Origin: Crotalaria pallida
Taxonomy: Eukaryota > Streptophyta > Magnoliopsida > Fabales > Fabaceae
Assembly (NCBI GenBank): GCA_037953625.1
Contig: CM075656.1
Coordinates: 85,703,001 to 85,767,000, forward strand
DNA length: 64,000 nucleotides
Direction: 5' to 3'
The first letter of the stretch is position 1; every line of letters begins with the position of its first letter. The translations under genes were made by a program, and so were the position numbers. The notes beneath the pieces were generated by a model, which was given only the letters and a program-made list of their open reading frames with translations, was not told where the DNA came from and made no database searches. This document shows positions 10,228 through 22,091 of this stretch, in pieces.

Positions 10228-13200
10228 TCAAACTTTTCTAGCCTTGTAATGTACAGAATCTCTGAGGGATGAAGAGGATGATGAAGATGAAATGCCGGTG
10301 CGGCTAAACTCAGCTTTGTCCTTGGTGAATGCCTTGCAGACATCATCTTTGAGCTCCATGAAACGCTTCCTCTTCACTCCTTGCTCTTCTCTGGTTCCTT
10401 TCTCAAGGTAGAACAAGTCTGGCAGGTCATCCTCCATGAACTTGTCTAACACTTCTGAGCAATGAGGAAAATAGCGCCGCCCCATCTCCACTGCAGCCAC
10501 AACAACAAACCATAAGAACTCGATACAGTAGGTATCAGACATGTACTCAGAATACAAAACTACTCAAGAGTTACAAGACGGAAATTAACTTCAAAAAATA
10601 GTCATTGTAAGGTTTATGCAACTTTAAGATTTGAGATCCAGTATTTGTCTAGATTCCTCACAATAGCATTAGCCTTTCCCCAACATCCTAAGGTAGCGTT
10701 TGGTAGACGTGGAACAGAACATGAGTTTTATTATATGATGTATTTATTTAAATCGAATAAAGTAGAACATGAGGGTTAAAAAGTGAGACATTTTGATTCT
10801 ACTAAAATGCTGGAACCAAGGAGAACGGGCGAGGTTTTAATAAAACAGTGGAAACAATGATTCATAGCCAAGCAATTACCTTCATAACAAACAATATACC
10901 TAAGCACGTATTAAGATTCACATTTTATGAAGGCTGCAATCACCTGTTTTCATAAGGGCTTCCATCCTAGAAAGAAGTCTCTTGTTTTGCATTATGGGAG
11001 TCTCATTGAGATCAACCTCCCTGAAGTTTCCATTTGAACCTTTCGGTGGAGAAATACCAGCAAACTCGGATGTTGTCTCTGCATTTGCAATGTCCATAGC
11101 TAGTTTGGCTTCTGAAGGGAAGAATAGTCTTGCAAATGCCACTGCAGTAGGCAGAAATACTCTTATTATTTGATGCTTTGAGCTTAAATATCCAATTAAC
11201 ATGGTAAAATCAGTTATCAACAATAGATTTTCCTCCAGAAGAGAAAAAAATAAAAATATGTAGGAAGAAAGAAAAGAAGAAAATAAATGAGAGCAAGCAT
11301 ATCAAAATCATCTCCAGTTATAAAAGTACATTAGTTTATGGAATATTGAATATTCATTCCGAGGCATGAAATGAAAGCATTTTAAAACCAAGATGCTCAA
11401 TCTATGAGGATATTGAATAAAAGCCAAGCAAAGAGCTGAAGATAATCATTCATTTTGCCATACCCCTGTTTTCGAGGTATAGTAGCTTCATGTGGATATC
11501 GTCGGCCATTGTGTGGGAAGACACAGAGGGATCCCCAGCCAATGGATTCCTCCACATTTCTCTTTCAAGGACATCGATGCATATCCGATCTTTGTTTGTT
11601 TCTTTCCCCTGCTCTGTTTTTGCATGATAATCCTTTGGCCTTGTCAACCTCTTACAAATACTCACAGCACTCTGACCATCAAAGGTCAAATCTGATGCAC
11701 AAGCCCCTTTTGTAAGAAGGGATACTATAATGGAAGGCTCCCTACGCATGGCAGCAATATGAAGCACCGTGTATCCCCGAGAATTTCGAAGATTGACATC
11801 CGCCAGACCCAAACTAAGTACCTCGGAAACAACCTTTGGATCACAGTAGGCTGCAGCATAATGGAGAGCATTGGCTCCGTCTAAAGTAATGTCCGACTCA
11901 TTTAAAAGAAGTTTAACGAGTTCAACATCATCGGAGTCCAACGCCTTATGTATTCTAGTGATTCGTTTTAGACTCATAGTGTCCACCACAGGAGCATCAT
12001 TTTCACCATCTTTCTTAGGGCTGCGGAGCAACTTAACTTTTTCAGATAACTCAAAGGGAAGCTCCTTCTGAATTGAGGTCAGGTCAAGGTCCGATCTTGC
12101 CACCCTGTCAACACATTGAGCGACAAGTTGACTCAATTGACAATGGAAAGCAACCATGAGTATTGGTATAACATCTTCCACAAGTGCCTTTCCTATAAAG
12201 TTAAGAAGACGTCTCTGCAAAAATTATAATTGATCAAACACAATACCGCAAGTAATTTTAGATGCAAAATCAATTTGCAATTATTTTTCAAGCATTAGCA
12301 CAACAAGCAAAGTCCATTGAATCCAATACTTCAAGAAAGTTACTATATAGCTAACGGCAATACTAGCATCTAAGCACAAGATGGTGGGTGCAAGGCAAGA
12401 GGCTAAATATAGCAAGATATATGGTGAACTAATTATAAAGCTATATTTCATACTCCTTTAGAGTTATTCTATATGAAAAGATTTACTAGCTCTTATTAAA
12501 ATCACATATGACATAACTCGATAATTCATAATTTCTTTCTCCTATAGAATCACCAGATAAGAATCTTGGCATGGAATTTGTGCGGGTGGCCCAAATTCAA
12601 CCATACATCTGTGTTTGTTGACATTATAGAGGCCGCAAGAAAAAGATGTCAAAGTTGTGTTTGTAGAAATTCAGCTTCAAGTCAACCATGTGCACCGTTA
12701 TGAACATTTATTACTTAGTTACCTTTTATGGCAAAAAAAAGTAACCAAATAATAAATGCTCAGAAAGGTGCACATGGTTGGCTTGAAGCTAAATTTCAAC
12801 AAACATAACAGTGTGGCATCTTCTTTTCAGGCCCCTAAAATGTCAACAAACACAGCTGTGTGGTTGAATCACGTAAATCTTTATTTTGCTTCCGCATTGA
12901 TGCTGAGCTGATACCCTAACGATGCCAGAAGACATTTCCTCTTTTCCTTCTTTCTAAATTTGAACTCAAGTTTTACAAAGTAGACAATACATAATAGATA
13001 TAGAGAGAAAACATTATCAGAGAAAATAGATGTCAATCAAGCAATGCTTTAAAAGGACCAAGTAACTGGGAAGCTTAATAAAACCTAATATTAGTAATAT
13101 ATCACAATGATTGATCATTCACTTAAGAGTTAAGTGATGATATACATAGAAAGCTTACCTGAAAAAGTGATACCAACTCTGGTATTTGAAAAATGGAAGA

Positions 13201-13701
13201 GGCATACATCAACTCCACAGCAAAATTTATTGCAGGCCTACAGGAATCATGAGGACACACATTATCAACACATGTAGACACCTCAGGTGGAGATGGCTTT
13301 AGTTTTCCGGTATATGCATAGCCTAGGAATATGTTGAATGCTTCATATCCAATCTTGCCATAAGGCAACAAATCACTCATGCAATACTTCAATTTCCCTT
13401 CTTTCTCCGAAGACCCTTTCCCTTTCTTGAACAATTCATTGAAAAACTTGCTCCTAGAGGCTAAAATGCATCGATGAACACCGACCGGAATTCCTTCCAC
13501 AACGATGTCAGCATCAGTATAATCAGAATCAGTCTCAATCAAAAGCTGCTCCAAATTAGAGCTGAGCTTACTCAAGCTTATAACCTCAAGGTTAGGTAAA
13601 GGATCAGAGCCATAAGAAGCGCACATGTTGTGATTGACTGAACCATTAGACAAAGATGATGTAAAGCTCAAAGATGAAGAGGGTTCACCTGAATGAGCCA
13701 T
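10228..13701 (-). CDS. NPR3: NPR3/NPR4-type salicylic-acid receptor
   Basis: Four exons (13701-13159, 12214-11464, 11141-10944, 10490-10228) give 584 residues, the usual NPR length and exon number. The order is Ser-rich N-terminus, BTB/POZ (about 50-160), the C2HC-type finger region (CVDNVCPHDSC), ankyrin repeats (about 260-370, with DGANALHYAAAYCDP and NSRGYTVLHIAAMRREPSII) and the NPR C-terminal domain. The VDLNETP motif (474-480) is the EAR-like repression motif known for NPR3/NPR4 and absent from NPR1. Arg431 at the exon 2/3 junction (ENRV) corresponds to the salicylic-acid-binding Arg of NPR1/NPR4. In Arabidopsis NPR3/NPR4 are nuclear corepressors of defence genes that bind TGA factors and are relieved by salicylic acid. 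The MAHSGEPSSSLSFTSS start matches NPR3-like proteins. NPR3 versus NPR4 cannot be separated by eye. Confidence 0.95.
12595..12869. repeat. Long near-perfect hairpin in NPR3/4 intron 1
   Basis: Arms 12595-12722 and 12741-12869 are inverted copies. The left arm has ATTCAACC, TGTGTTTGTTGACAT and CAACCATGTGCACC; the right arm has GGTGCACATGGTTG, ATGTCAACAAACACA and GGTTGAAT. The loop is 18 bases between GTTAC and GTAAC. It lies inside intron 1 (12215-13158), so the pre-mRNA carries it. It may be a foldback transposon or the source of small RNAs. No target duplication was found. Confidence 0.85.
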
Positions 13702-13945
13702 TGATTCAACTTGAGAAGAACCTAATTGATCCTAGAAAGCTGCTACTACTACAACAACAACATATTCCAAAACTTACTTTCACACCTAAAGTTCCCTCTT
13801 AGATTGAGTTCCAACAACTTTTCTAATTGCTAACATATGATGATGATGAGACCTTGGATTAAGTAAAAAGAAACTTAGATGCAGTGAATAATGAGAAAAA
13901 CTAATCTGAACAAGTACTAGGTGCAAAATATGACTATGTCATACA

Positions 13946-13968
13946 TAAAATAAAATAAAATAAAATAA
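13946..13968. repeat. (AAAAT)n microsatellite
   Basis: About five repeats of TAAAA lie in the likely leader or upstream region of the NPR3/4-like gene. Confidence 0.8.
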
Positions 13969-14489
13969 ATGACATCTAAGAAAAGAGTTAACTTTAACTA
14001 TCAATAGAAATCTGAAACCACTCTATAGAAATGCAAAATTTTAGCAAACAAAAACTGCCTAAAAAAAAGAGTGTATTATTTGAATTTCCAGAGCCACCAA
14101 AGGAGCATAATCAAGCTAAACCCAGAATTGAAGAAGAAAAAGAAAAAAGCTTTATTAGCTTGAAAAAGGGGTTAAGGAACTTAGAACAACGACACAGGTA
14201 AGAGATGAATGGAAATGAGAAAAGAATGGAACTTGGATCGACCCAGAAAGAAAGAAAGAAAGAGAATGGGAAAGAGAAGACTTGGGGAGTCAAAGCATGA
14301 AAATCACGGAAGTTACGGAAGGGGAAAAAATGAAAAGGGGTGGTAGTTGCAGTTGGAGAAAGAATGAGGAAAGAGAGAGAGAAATGAAAACATCACATCA
14401 CATCATCATTTCATCATCATAATCAAGGAAGTGAAAGGAAAGGAAGGGTGAAATAGGAGGAAGCTTCGTTTATCGTAGTCAACAGAACA

Positions 14490-14626
14490 GAACAGAAGAG
14501 AAGAGAGAACAGAGGAAGAGAGAGAAAAACAGAGAGAGAGAGAGAGGGGTGTGAGGTGTATGAATGTGCGCGTAACTGCGGATTGGAACAGAGACAGAGA
14601 GAGAGAGAGAGATGAAGTGGGTATGG
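14490..14626 (-). promoter_or_regulatory. GA/CT-rich tract upstream of NPR3/4-like gene
   Basis: On the plus strand there are runs of GAGAGAGA at about 14525-14547 and 14597-14612. On the gene's strand these are CT-rich tracts, which are common in plant core promoters and 5' leaders. The tract lies 0.8-0.9 kb before the start codon, so a long leader or a leader intron is likely. The transcription start was not determined. Confidence 0.45.
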
Positions 14627-14804
14627 GTGACGAGAGAGATGGCGTCAGCGTCACCAGGTGGGGATGGATGGCGTTATCATTCACGTCACCACTCTCATAC
14701 GACATTAAGTCTTGCGTTGCGTATTACTTAAACTCTTCAAAATCCGAGTAATATATTTCCTTTCCTTTTCTTTTTTTTTTTTTAAAAACCTCAACCTTTA
14801 ACTT

Positions 14805-15081
14805 ATACTCCTTCGGTACTAAATATAAGTCTATTTTGAAGACTTTTCTTTGATCCGTAATATAAACCTCATTTCCAATTTTCAATAGTATTAGTTATTT
14901 CTTTTCCACAAATATCCTTATTTACTCAACACTTTTTAAATTCCAAATGATAATTATTGGGGTACTTTTGAAAAAGTATATCAAATATTTACATTTTCAA
15001 TAGCACTAATCATACTAACTAAATTTCTTAAAGGCTGTGAAAATTGGTCAAAAGGACTTATAATAAAAACCAAAGTGAGTA
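14805..15081. mobile_element. Stowaway MITE, family A (diverged)
   Basis: The left end CTCCTTCGGTACTAAATATA and right end AACCAAAGTGAGTA are decayed inverted repeats. The interior keeps TTTTCCACAAATATCC, ACACTTTTTAAATTCC and ATAATTATTGGGG of the family. Confidence 0.75.
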
Positions 15082-15435
15082 ATTAAATCATTTTTAAGAT
15101 ATGTTAAAAAGAAAATAAAAGATTAAATTTCTTTAACCCCAACCTTTAACCTCAACCTTTATTTTTCAATTTTTTTTAACCTCAACCTTTAATCTTTAAC
15201 TTATTAAATTTCTCATCCTTCGAAATAAAGTTTGCTTTGAACTAGGTTTTTATGTACTATTTTTAAAGAATTTTTTTAATTTTAATATTTAGATTTGAGA
15301 ATAACAAACTTTATAAAGTATATTTACGTTGAAAACTTAAACATTTAAAATTCTGAACGTAATAAATTTATGTTTTTATTCTCTTCTTAATTCTTAAGAT
15401 TGTGGTTAAGCAAACAATCTTTTTTAATATTTTAG

Positions 15436-15628
15436 GTTTTTTTTTGTGTATACCAACCAGTTCTCAGATATGGTTTACCCAAAATCCGACTCATCAGGTC
15501 CGACCCAACTGAACTCGTACTAAGCGGTAGGAGTCTCCAAACGGGGGTTGCTCCATACCCAAAACTCGAATTCGAGACCAATTTGTTAAGAGACCAAGTG
15601 AGCTACCACTTGACCAACTCCATGGTGG
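15436..15628 (-). mobile_element. tRNA-derived SINE
   Basis: Read on the minus strand it starts near GGAGTTGGTCAAGTGGTAGC. A pol III box A (TGGTCAAGTGG, complement of 15606-15616) and a box-B-like GGTCTCGAATTCGAG lie about 35 bases apart, and the element ends in an A-rich tail (complement of 15436-15445). Plant tRNA-derived SINEs have this layout. It does not fold as a functional tRNA. Confidence 0.7.
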
Positions 15629-16383
15629 TCCTTGACAAGCACGTTACACATGCCCTGTCATGTCACTTGGTGCAACTTAGCATTTAAAATATTTATTTAT
15701 CTATTTTTAAAACATTGTTTAACATTTTTTAAAAATAAAAATATTAAAAAAATAAAATTAAAATAAATTAAAAATAAGTAAGTGTCAACCTAAAACAATA
15801 GTTTTCAAATTACTAGGACTTAAACCAATTACAAAAGAAAGACTTAATTTAAAGCAAACCTTATTTACAAGGATCATAAATGTAATTAAGTCTTATTTTT
15901 TCAACGAGAAATATTTATTTTGAGGTTTCTATTATCAACCTTTTTTTTTAAATTATGGGTTGATATTGGGTAAAAAAAAATACAATACAAAATACTCATG
16001 TTTATATTAAAATCATAATCTAATGTTTCTCGATATAATAAATGCAACCATCTTCAATAAAATATTTATTTTAAAATTTTAAATCCATGGCCTTAGGACA
16101 CATCACTCCATCCATTTCTATTTATTATTACTTTTGCATGATTTTTTTTAAATAGTTGTACACTTGTATTTTTAGAAGTTTAAGGAGGTATTAATAATTA
16201 TTTTTTCATTTATGCCCTTACGCGTGAGAATATTTTTTTTATGCATTTTAAGAAATTAAAAAATTCATTTCATTTCGCTATTAAAGAAATTCTCAAACAA
16301 TATCATTTTTCATTCCATTAATTTTTCTCTCTATTTTATGAATTTGTGGAGATCCTCGGCAAAAAATTGATAATGGTGAAAAC

Positions 16384-16931
16384 TAGGGGTGTTCATGGAT
16401 CGGTTTGGTTCGGTTTTTAGGAAAAAAGTCATATGATTCGAAGGTAAAAATTATATATGGTTTGGTTCGGTCTGGTTGGCTTAGATTAAGAAATCCGATC
16501 CGATCCAAAAATTATATTCGATTTTGGTTTGGTTTGGTTTGGTTCACAACTTCACATGCTAAATACAACGATATAAAGTTTTTTAATAAATTTGTTGAAA
16601 TGTTTAATGACAATTTAAAGTTTTTTACTTCATTCTCCTTGAAACAAAAATAGATGACGTGTAGAATTTGTTAAATCTTTTTTTTTTTAAATATGAATAC
16701 ATGCTTTTAAGCAAAAAGATATATAGTATGTAGAGTTTTGACTTAAGATCTTTGCAAATTTTTAAGTTATAATAAAACATTAGTTTGATTCGAATTTGAA
16801 AAGTAAATCCGAAATTTGATTTGATCCTATCGGTTTTCACTTTTCCTCATCCAAATAAATCCATTTTTAATCGGTTTTTTTGGATCGGTCTTCGGTTATC
16901 CATTGGATCGGTTTGGATTTGAACACCCCCA
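16384..16931. mobile_element. Non-autonomous hAT-type element with 8-bp TSD
   Basis: The 5' end is TAGGGGTGTTC and the 3' end GAACACCCCCA, an inverted repeat with one mismatch. It is flanked by the perfect 8-bp duplication GTGAAAAC (16376-16383 and 16932-16939). Subterminal regions are full of GGTTTGGTTCGGTTT-type repeats (16401-16545) and their inverse near 16860-16915. Length, ends and target size fit the hAT superfamily. No transposase is present. Confidence 0.85.
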
Positions 16932-16984
16932 GTGAAAACTACTCCACGTGTATGTTTTTGGTTTCTCGGCTATCCATCGACGTG

Positions 16985-17125
16985 AGTATAGTAACTAATT
17001 CTTCGGATACTGTTCAACCTTTTCGGGAGTGATCCTCTCAACTGAGATTTTTTACATTTGCAAGAGTTTGGATCGAATCTCCAACCAATTGCTTAAATGA
17101 CACAAGCCCATATCAACTTTGTCAA
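16985..17125 (-). mobile_element. SINE-like fragment
   Basis: On the minus strand it contains TTGATATGGGCTTGTGTC, CATTTAAGCAATTGG and a box-B-like AGATTCGATCC. It is related to the older copy at 2215-2335. The 3' tail is not clear. Confidence 0.5.
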
Positions 17126-17228
17126 GAATTTAAAATAAATATAGTATTTACTAGAGAAAAGATACATAGAATTCAAAATAAATATAGTATTTGCTAGAGA
17201 AAAGATGCATCAAGAATTCAAAATAAAT
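17126..17228 (+). repeat. 43-bp tandem repeat, about 2.3 copies
   Basis: Units begin at 17126, 17169 and 17214. Each starts GAATTYAAAATAAAT, and the first two continue ATAGTATTTRCTAGAGAAAA. Confidence 0.85.
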
Positions 17229-17568
17229 CTGTTACACGGGCTTCTCAACTCTCTCTTAACGGCGATGCCTTGAGAAAGTGAAATAACCCTAAGCAAGTAC
17301 AGTATGGGAGAACTGAGAGATGATAACAGATATAGGACACACGGATAGATATGTATAACAACTCACCATTCCTCCAAGTCCAACCTTATCCGTTATGATG
17401 GTCTATAGCAACATCTTTAAAATGCTGCTCCACAATTATTCTTTTGTTGGGTCAAGACATCTAAAACTTTTTAATTTAATTATTGATTAATTTAAATCAA
17501 TCAATGAAAATAAATACTAATACATGATTATAAGACGAAAAATAAAAGATGTCAACTATTTTAACGTA

Positions 17569-17823
17569 CTCCCTCCTGTCCTACTTATAAGACTTCCGCC
17601 AAGGAAAATGAATAAATTTATTAGTGATATTGTAAATGTGAAAATTTGATATACTTTTTTAAAACTATCCATGTAATTATTATTGAGACTCTAAAAAGTG
17701 TTGACTTTATAAAGGTGTTTGTGGAAAGAAATAATTAAATGCTATTGAAAATTGAAAATAGGTCTTATAAATAGAACCACAGTAAAAATTTTAAAAGAGT
17801 CTTATAAATAGGACCGGATGAAG
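17569..17823. mobile_element. Stowaway MITE, family A, reverse orientation
   Basis: Ends are CTCCCTCCTGTCCTACTTAT and ATAGGACCGGATGAAGTA. The interior is the reverse complement of family A (AAAGTGTTGACTTTATAAAG, GGTGTTTGTGGAAAGAAATA). A second internal TCTTATAAATAG near the right end suggests a short terminal duplication. Confidence 0.8.
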
Positions 17824-18075
17824 TATACTTTTACTACTGCTCCGATGGATGCATAGTCATGATTAACCAATATGGACCGCTAACGTTATCAAGTTGTCTA
17901 CAATCACCCCTCGAATAGAGGCGACCACCTTAGCTTGGATACTCACATGAGTCATATTGAACATGCTAAAACTACTTTATTCTATGTAATTTAAAATGTT
18001 TTATGCATGACATATTTTTTGTTTTTAGCAAATATGGGAACATTAAATACTAGCATGTTGAATACATAGGTTAAT

Positions 18076-18217
18076 ATTTGCTGACATACTACCTGAATTA
18101 TTGATGCAGAGATGATAGCACGGTATATTTTGGATCCTAGCATGGTTAGTTGGTTACAGTAACTCGAATACTATTTGCTGACATACTATCTCAATTATTG
18201 ATGCAAGGATGAAAGCA
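18076..18217 (+). repeat. 46-bp direct repeat pair, 96 bp apart
   Basis: TATTTGCTGACATACTA followed by AATTATTGATGCA occurs at about 18076-18121 and again at 18172-18217 with few mismatches. I see no coding meaning. Confidence 0.8.
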
Positions 18218-20211
18218 AAGGGCAATAGACTAATATATTGTAGTCAATAAGACTTTCTGTACCTGATTAATATATTAAAAAATATATTATTTTTTTTTTA
18301 CATGTGTACTATGACATATATTTTGAAATGTGATATTTTTAATTTTCCTACCAAAGTTTACTCAGTTAAATATCTTTAACATGTATCATTAGATACACAC
18401 ATTATAAAAACTCTTAAAGGAAAATCATTCTTATTTAATAGAATCAAATATAAGATTTTGTAGGGGCATTCAAATATTTAGAGTACCTTGTTTGTACGTT
18501 AGGGCATTGCAAATAATATAGCTACCCCACAAGGGATTTTTTTATATATGAAAAAATGGAACCATCACTCCTTTTTTTTTTGGTTGAATTGATAAAGACT
18601 TAAAGGAAAGAGTGATTTGTGAGATACTACTTTATTTATTTATTTTGCGTGACACCCCAACAACATTGCGAGGAGATTAGCAACAAGCTGTGATTCGGTG
18701 AAAAGTCCTTCCCACATAGACACAATTAATGAATATTTGAGAGCATTATACATTTATTAATGAATTTACATCATGATTTAATCCAAAATGATGCAGTTTA
18801 GATGACGCTCACCCTAACCGCCCAAGGGCTAACCAATTTTGTGAATGCATTTTTAGTTGGGTTTCAACCGAAAAGCTTATCTCAAGCATGGTTTTGTATA
18901 AGATATTTTGGGGAACTTAGGTTCCTACTTCCTGCCAAGTGCCAACCCTGCTCCTTCAGCTTATTGCCTTATTATACCTACTTTATAATGATCAGACACA
19001 AACACATTCATTTTTTTTTCACAAACACATTCATTTGTTGCATTTCCACTGCATTACGTAGCCAAGTTTGACAGACACAATCCAAAATCACATCTTTGAT
19101 TCTTTTATAATTCCATGAAGCAAGATTGCCAAGGCTTGTGATGACTGATGAGAGGAAAGTGGTTACTAAATTATTTGGTATTGCGAAAATGGTAGTGAGA
19201 CGTTATTGCAGGTGTGTGGTGGTATTGTCATGTGGCCATATAGTTTAGGGAGCTGCCTTTTTAGTTTTTTGGTTTCAGATCTTGTTCTACCAATTGAAGG
19301 AAGTCTCCATAATTTGTGGGATTTTGTTAGGAACCAGACCTGCAAACTTAGAGGGTTTGCTTCCTCCCTAGCCAAATGGCCCCAACCCTTAACCAAAATA
19401 ATTGCCTACCTATTCCCCTCACTCTCCCTCGTTTATATTCTCAGCCAAACCAACTTGCCACATGGGCAAGATACAAAATTACACTCCTACCCCTTTCCCA
19501 TTTTCCACCTCTAACATATTGGGTCTAACTGATTTTCTCTCTTAGAGCTTCATATGTAGTATTAAATTTGTTGGGTACTAAATACTAATGTCATATGTGG
19601 CATGAATATAGCATTGGAAAGATTTCCTATAGGCTATAGGCACAATCCTGTTTGAGACCTTGAGTCCAGCATTCATCTGTGAATGACAGTAGGTGGTAAG
19701 CTGGTTAGTCTTACCCTATATCAGAGTTCACATGTGAAAGGGAAAATGATTTTCATTGCCACCAAAATTACTATACATGAGTTTTATATACACAGAGTAA
19801 GTTAATCTAATTAGGTTAGCCATAAGTTGTGACTAATCAACTAATTACACTAGACAGTTAATAGGAGGTTATTACGATGGTTGAGGCCTAGAAAAAGCAT
19901 GGGAACAACACAAAAAAGGGATGCAAATTTTTTTTACAATTTATAGGGTATGACACAGGACATAAAGTTCATGTAAGGTTCACATTTATGTCATCATTCT
20001 GATATTTCCATCTTTGGCAATTGGCCGTATAAAAATTCAAAAAGCAAGCATAAAAGTTTGTAAAATACACTTGGGAGTTAGGAGGATCCAAAAGTGTAAC
20101 ACAGGAATCATAACTTGGGACTCTAACTGTGTGTGGACGTTGGTGAGAGTCGCTGCCCTGTGACGCAGCTGCAAGATCATCCATGCTTGAGCCATATGAA
20201 ACCCTACTTTA

Positions 20212-20375
20212 GATGCAATTAAGCTTAATGTTGATGGTTCTTACCTTAATAGGATGGCCTACTTGGTGAGTTACTCTTCTTGGAGGCTTTTAGATGGAAT
20301 TAAGCTTAATGCTGTTTGTTTTGTGAACTTTTACTTGGATGGAAGCCTGGACAACAAGAAACGCTATCCAATCTG
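20212..20375 (+). pseudogene. Retroelement RNase H-like scrap
   Basis: The frame at about 20216-20260 reads IKLNVDGSYLNRMA, the start-of-domain signature (K-x-N-x-D-G-S) of the RNase H-like domain of plant LINE-type elements. A near repeat of AATTAAGCTTAATG lies about 80 bases on, and a further YLDGSLDN follows at about 20333. The frame is short and broken. Confidence 0.4.
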
Positions 20376-21108
20376 CACTCAACTATAAAATACCCGTGCA
20401 ATGCATGGGAAAGAGGCAGCGAGCAACTAGTTATGAGTGATCTTTTAACTCTAGACATATTCCTCTGTAAACAGAATGACGATTATCAGACTTAGTCTTT
20501 GCTCACGAGGCTGATCCCTCCAAGGTACAAGGACGACAATAAATTTGATTGGGCGTGACTGGAAGAGAGATTTCTTGTATACATTCTAATGGGTTGAGAC
20601 ACAAATAAAGCAAAAGAAATTTCTTTAACGCCTCAATAAATCCACTCAGCAATTCAACCTAGTTTCTGTTTTCTATAGAGCACATGAGAGGACCCATCCC
20701 GAGCCTAGCTTCACCATGTGAACCAAAAATAAAAAACTGTTTCAAAGTTACATTGCTTAACAGGTGAGCATGACATTGATCAAATGGCAATTAGCAATCA
20801 AAACACAATCTAAAAAATAAAATAAAAAGCAAAAACCGAACTCCATGATGTGAAAGGGTCATAAAGCACAAAACTCATACAGACCGGTGACCTATCTCAG
20901 TAGTATTCATGACATACTCAGACTATAACAATGTTCTTGGAGTGAATGCATTCTATATAACTTACAGCATCTAGGACGTTACGGATCTCAAATGAAGTCT
21001 CCAAGTGGACAGATTAGTCCTCATTACCTTATTTTCTTCATTGCTCAGGAAAATGCTGTGTTACTCCCAAACCACGCACCAAAGTTCAAGCATCGAAGTA
21101 TCCGATGA

Positions 21109-22091
21109 CTATGAAGAAGCAGAATTCAGAATTTTCAGCTTGGCTTTGGCCGCATCAAGCTGCTCTACACAACACAAATTTAAAGGGGAAATAGTATCAG
21201 AATTGTTTTGCACCTTGATATTACATGTTTCTTCTATAAGAATGAAGAATTAAATGATAAGGTAAGTGTCAAAGGTGAAGAATTCTTACTCTGCTCCATT
21301 GCTGTTGCTTTTGGGACGGTAGTACGAAAAAACAAGTTCCCATTTCTCTGATAGACAGCCTGCAGCAAGCAAGAAAAGAAGCAAGTCATGCATCTTGTGA
21401 ACGTTATACATTCATATTCCACAACAACAGTAGTGTTATTTGTACATTCACAATGCTACAACTTCTCTTACAACAAATCAAATTATCTCTATCTCCAACT
21501 TATTTTTCATCTTTTATCTCCACATTCATCTCAAAAAACCAAATCAACTGCAGGTTGAGACAAGGCTGGGCTGTTGGGGGCAAGGTTTTAAATCTAGGTC
21601 CGCGATCGCTACAGATGCCAATATGTTAAGGTTTAGATAGTTACCGAAACCACATTGTGCCCGCAATTCGGCCGCATTTGTTGGTAACGTCAAGTTTAAG
21701 GTACACTCCGAAACCGCGACTGTATCATTCTATTTAAAAATTTAGGTTGGGGGATAAAAGGGTAAAACTATAAAGAATCATCACTTGGTTGGTAACAAGT
21801 ACAACAATGACCAAAACAATGAAATCAAGCCTTTTTCTAAGTAGATATATATAACATAATGTAATGCCCAATAGTAAATAAAGTATAGAGACAAATCGTT
21901 TAACTCAAAATATGTGGTTGGTGATAATGAATATAAGAAATAGTAATAGAAAAGAAATGGGGGCTCAGCGATTGGGGGGTAAGTAAGGAGCGGTGAGAGA
22001 GACATACTCGGGAAGAAGGAAGGTTGTCGAGCTCAGCGATTGCGACTTCATGGCTCCTTGCTTGCTTCGTAACATCGCTAACACTTGCCAT
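21109..22091 (-). CDS. Small prefoldin-like protein (At1g49245/ASDURF type)
   Basis: Three exons (22091-22008, 21359-21290, 21164-21109) encode 69 residues. An N-terminal coiled-coil stretch (VTKQARSHEVAIAELDNL), a central RAVYQRNGNLFFRTT turn and a second helix (EQKQLDAAKAKLKIL) make the two-helix prefoldin beta pattern. The YxRxGNLFF block resembles human ASDURF, a prefoldin-like subunit of the PAQosome, and an Arabidopsis protein I remember as a prefoldin chaperone subunit family member. A role in a co-chaperone complex is inference from the family. All borders are GT/AG. The next gene rightward is on the same strand but 1.9 kb away. Confidence 0.8.

Larger units (their letters stand above)
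13702..21108. other. Large intergenic region, repeat-rich
   Basis: Next to the NPR3/4-like start this holds its leader and promoter. Beyond that I find two Stowaway MITEs, a SINE, a hAT-type element, a SINE fragment, short tandem repeats and an RNase H-like retroelement scrap (about 20212-20375). A helitron-like hairpin with arms CCCGTGC and GCATGGG lies at 20392-20408. Open frames at 18802-19071, 19166-19514 and 19969-20184 match no protein I know and are not called. Confidence 0.55.

Noticed and set aside
10690..10850. MITE starting GCGTTTGGTAGACGTGG in NPR3/4 intron 3
   Set aside because: Only one end resembles a transposon terminus; no partner end or target duplication was seen.
15560..15628. 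tRNA gene from box A/box B
   Set aside because: The boxes belong to a SINE; no acceptor stem or proper anticodon arm is formed.
18802..19514. Open frames of 76-102 codons on both strands
   Set aside because: No conserved motif, no splice partners, and composition like the surrounding noncoding DNA.
19969..20184. Minus-strand frame starting MDDLAAASQGSDS
   Set aside because: It reads protein-like for about 40 residues and then decays. I could not join it to another exon or match it to a family.
20392..20429. Third Helitron 3' end (CCCGTGC...GCATGGG, then CAACTAG/T)
   Set aside because: The hairpin has a mismatch and CTAG lies about 20 bases further on instead of about 10, so the match is too loose to call.
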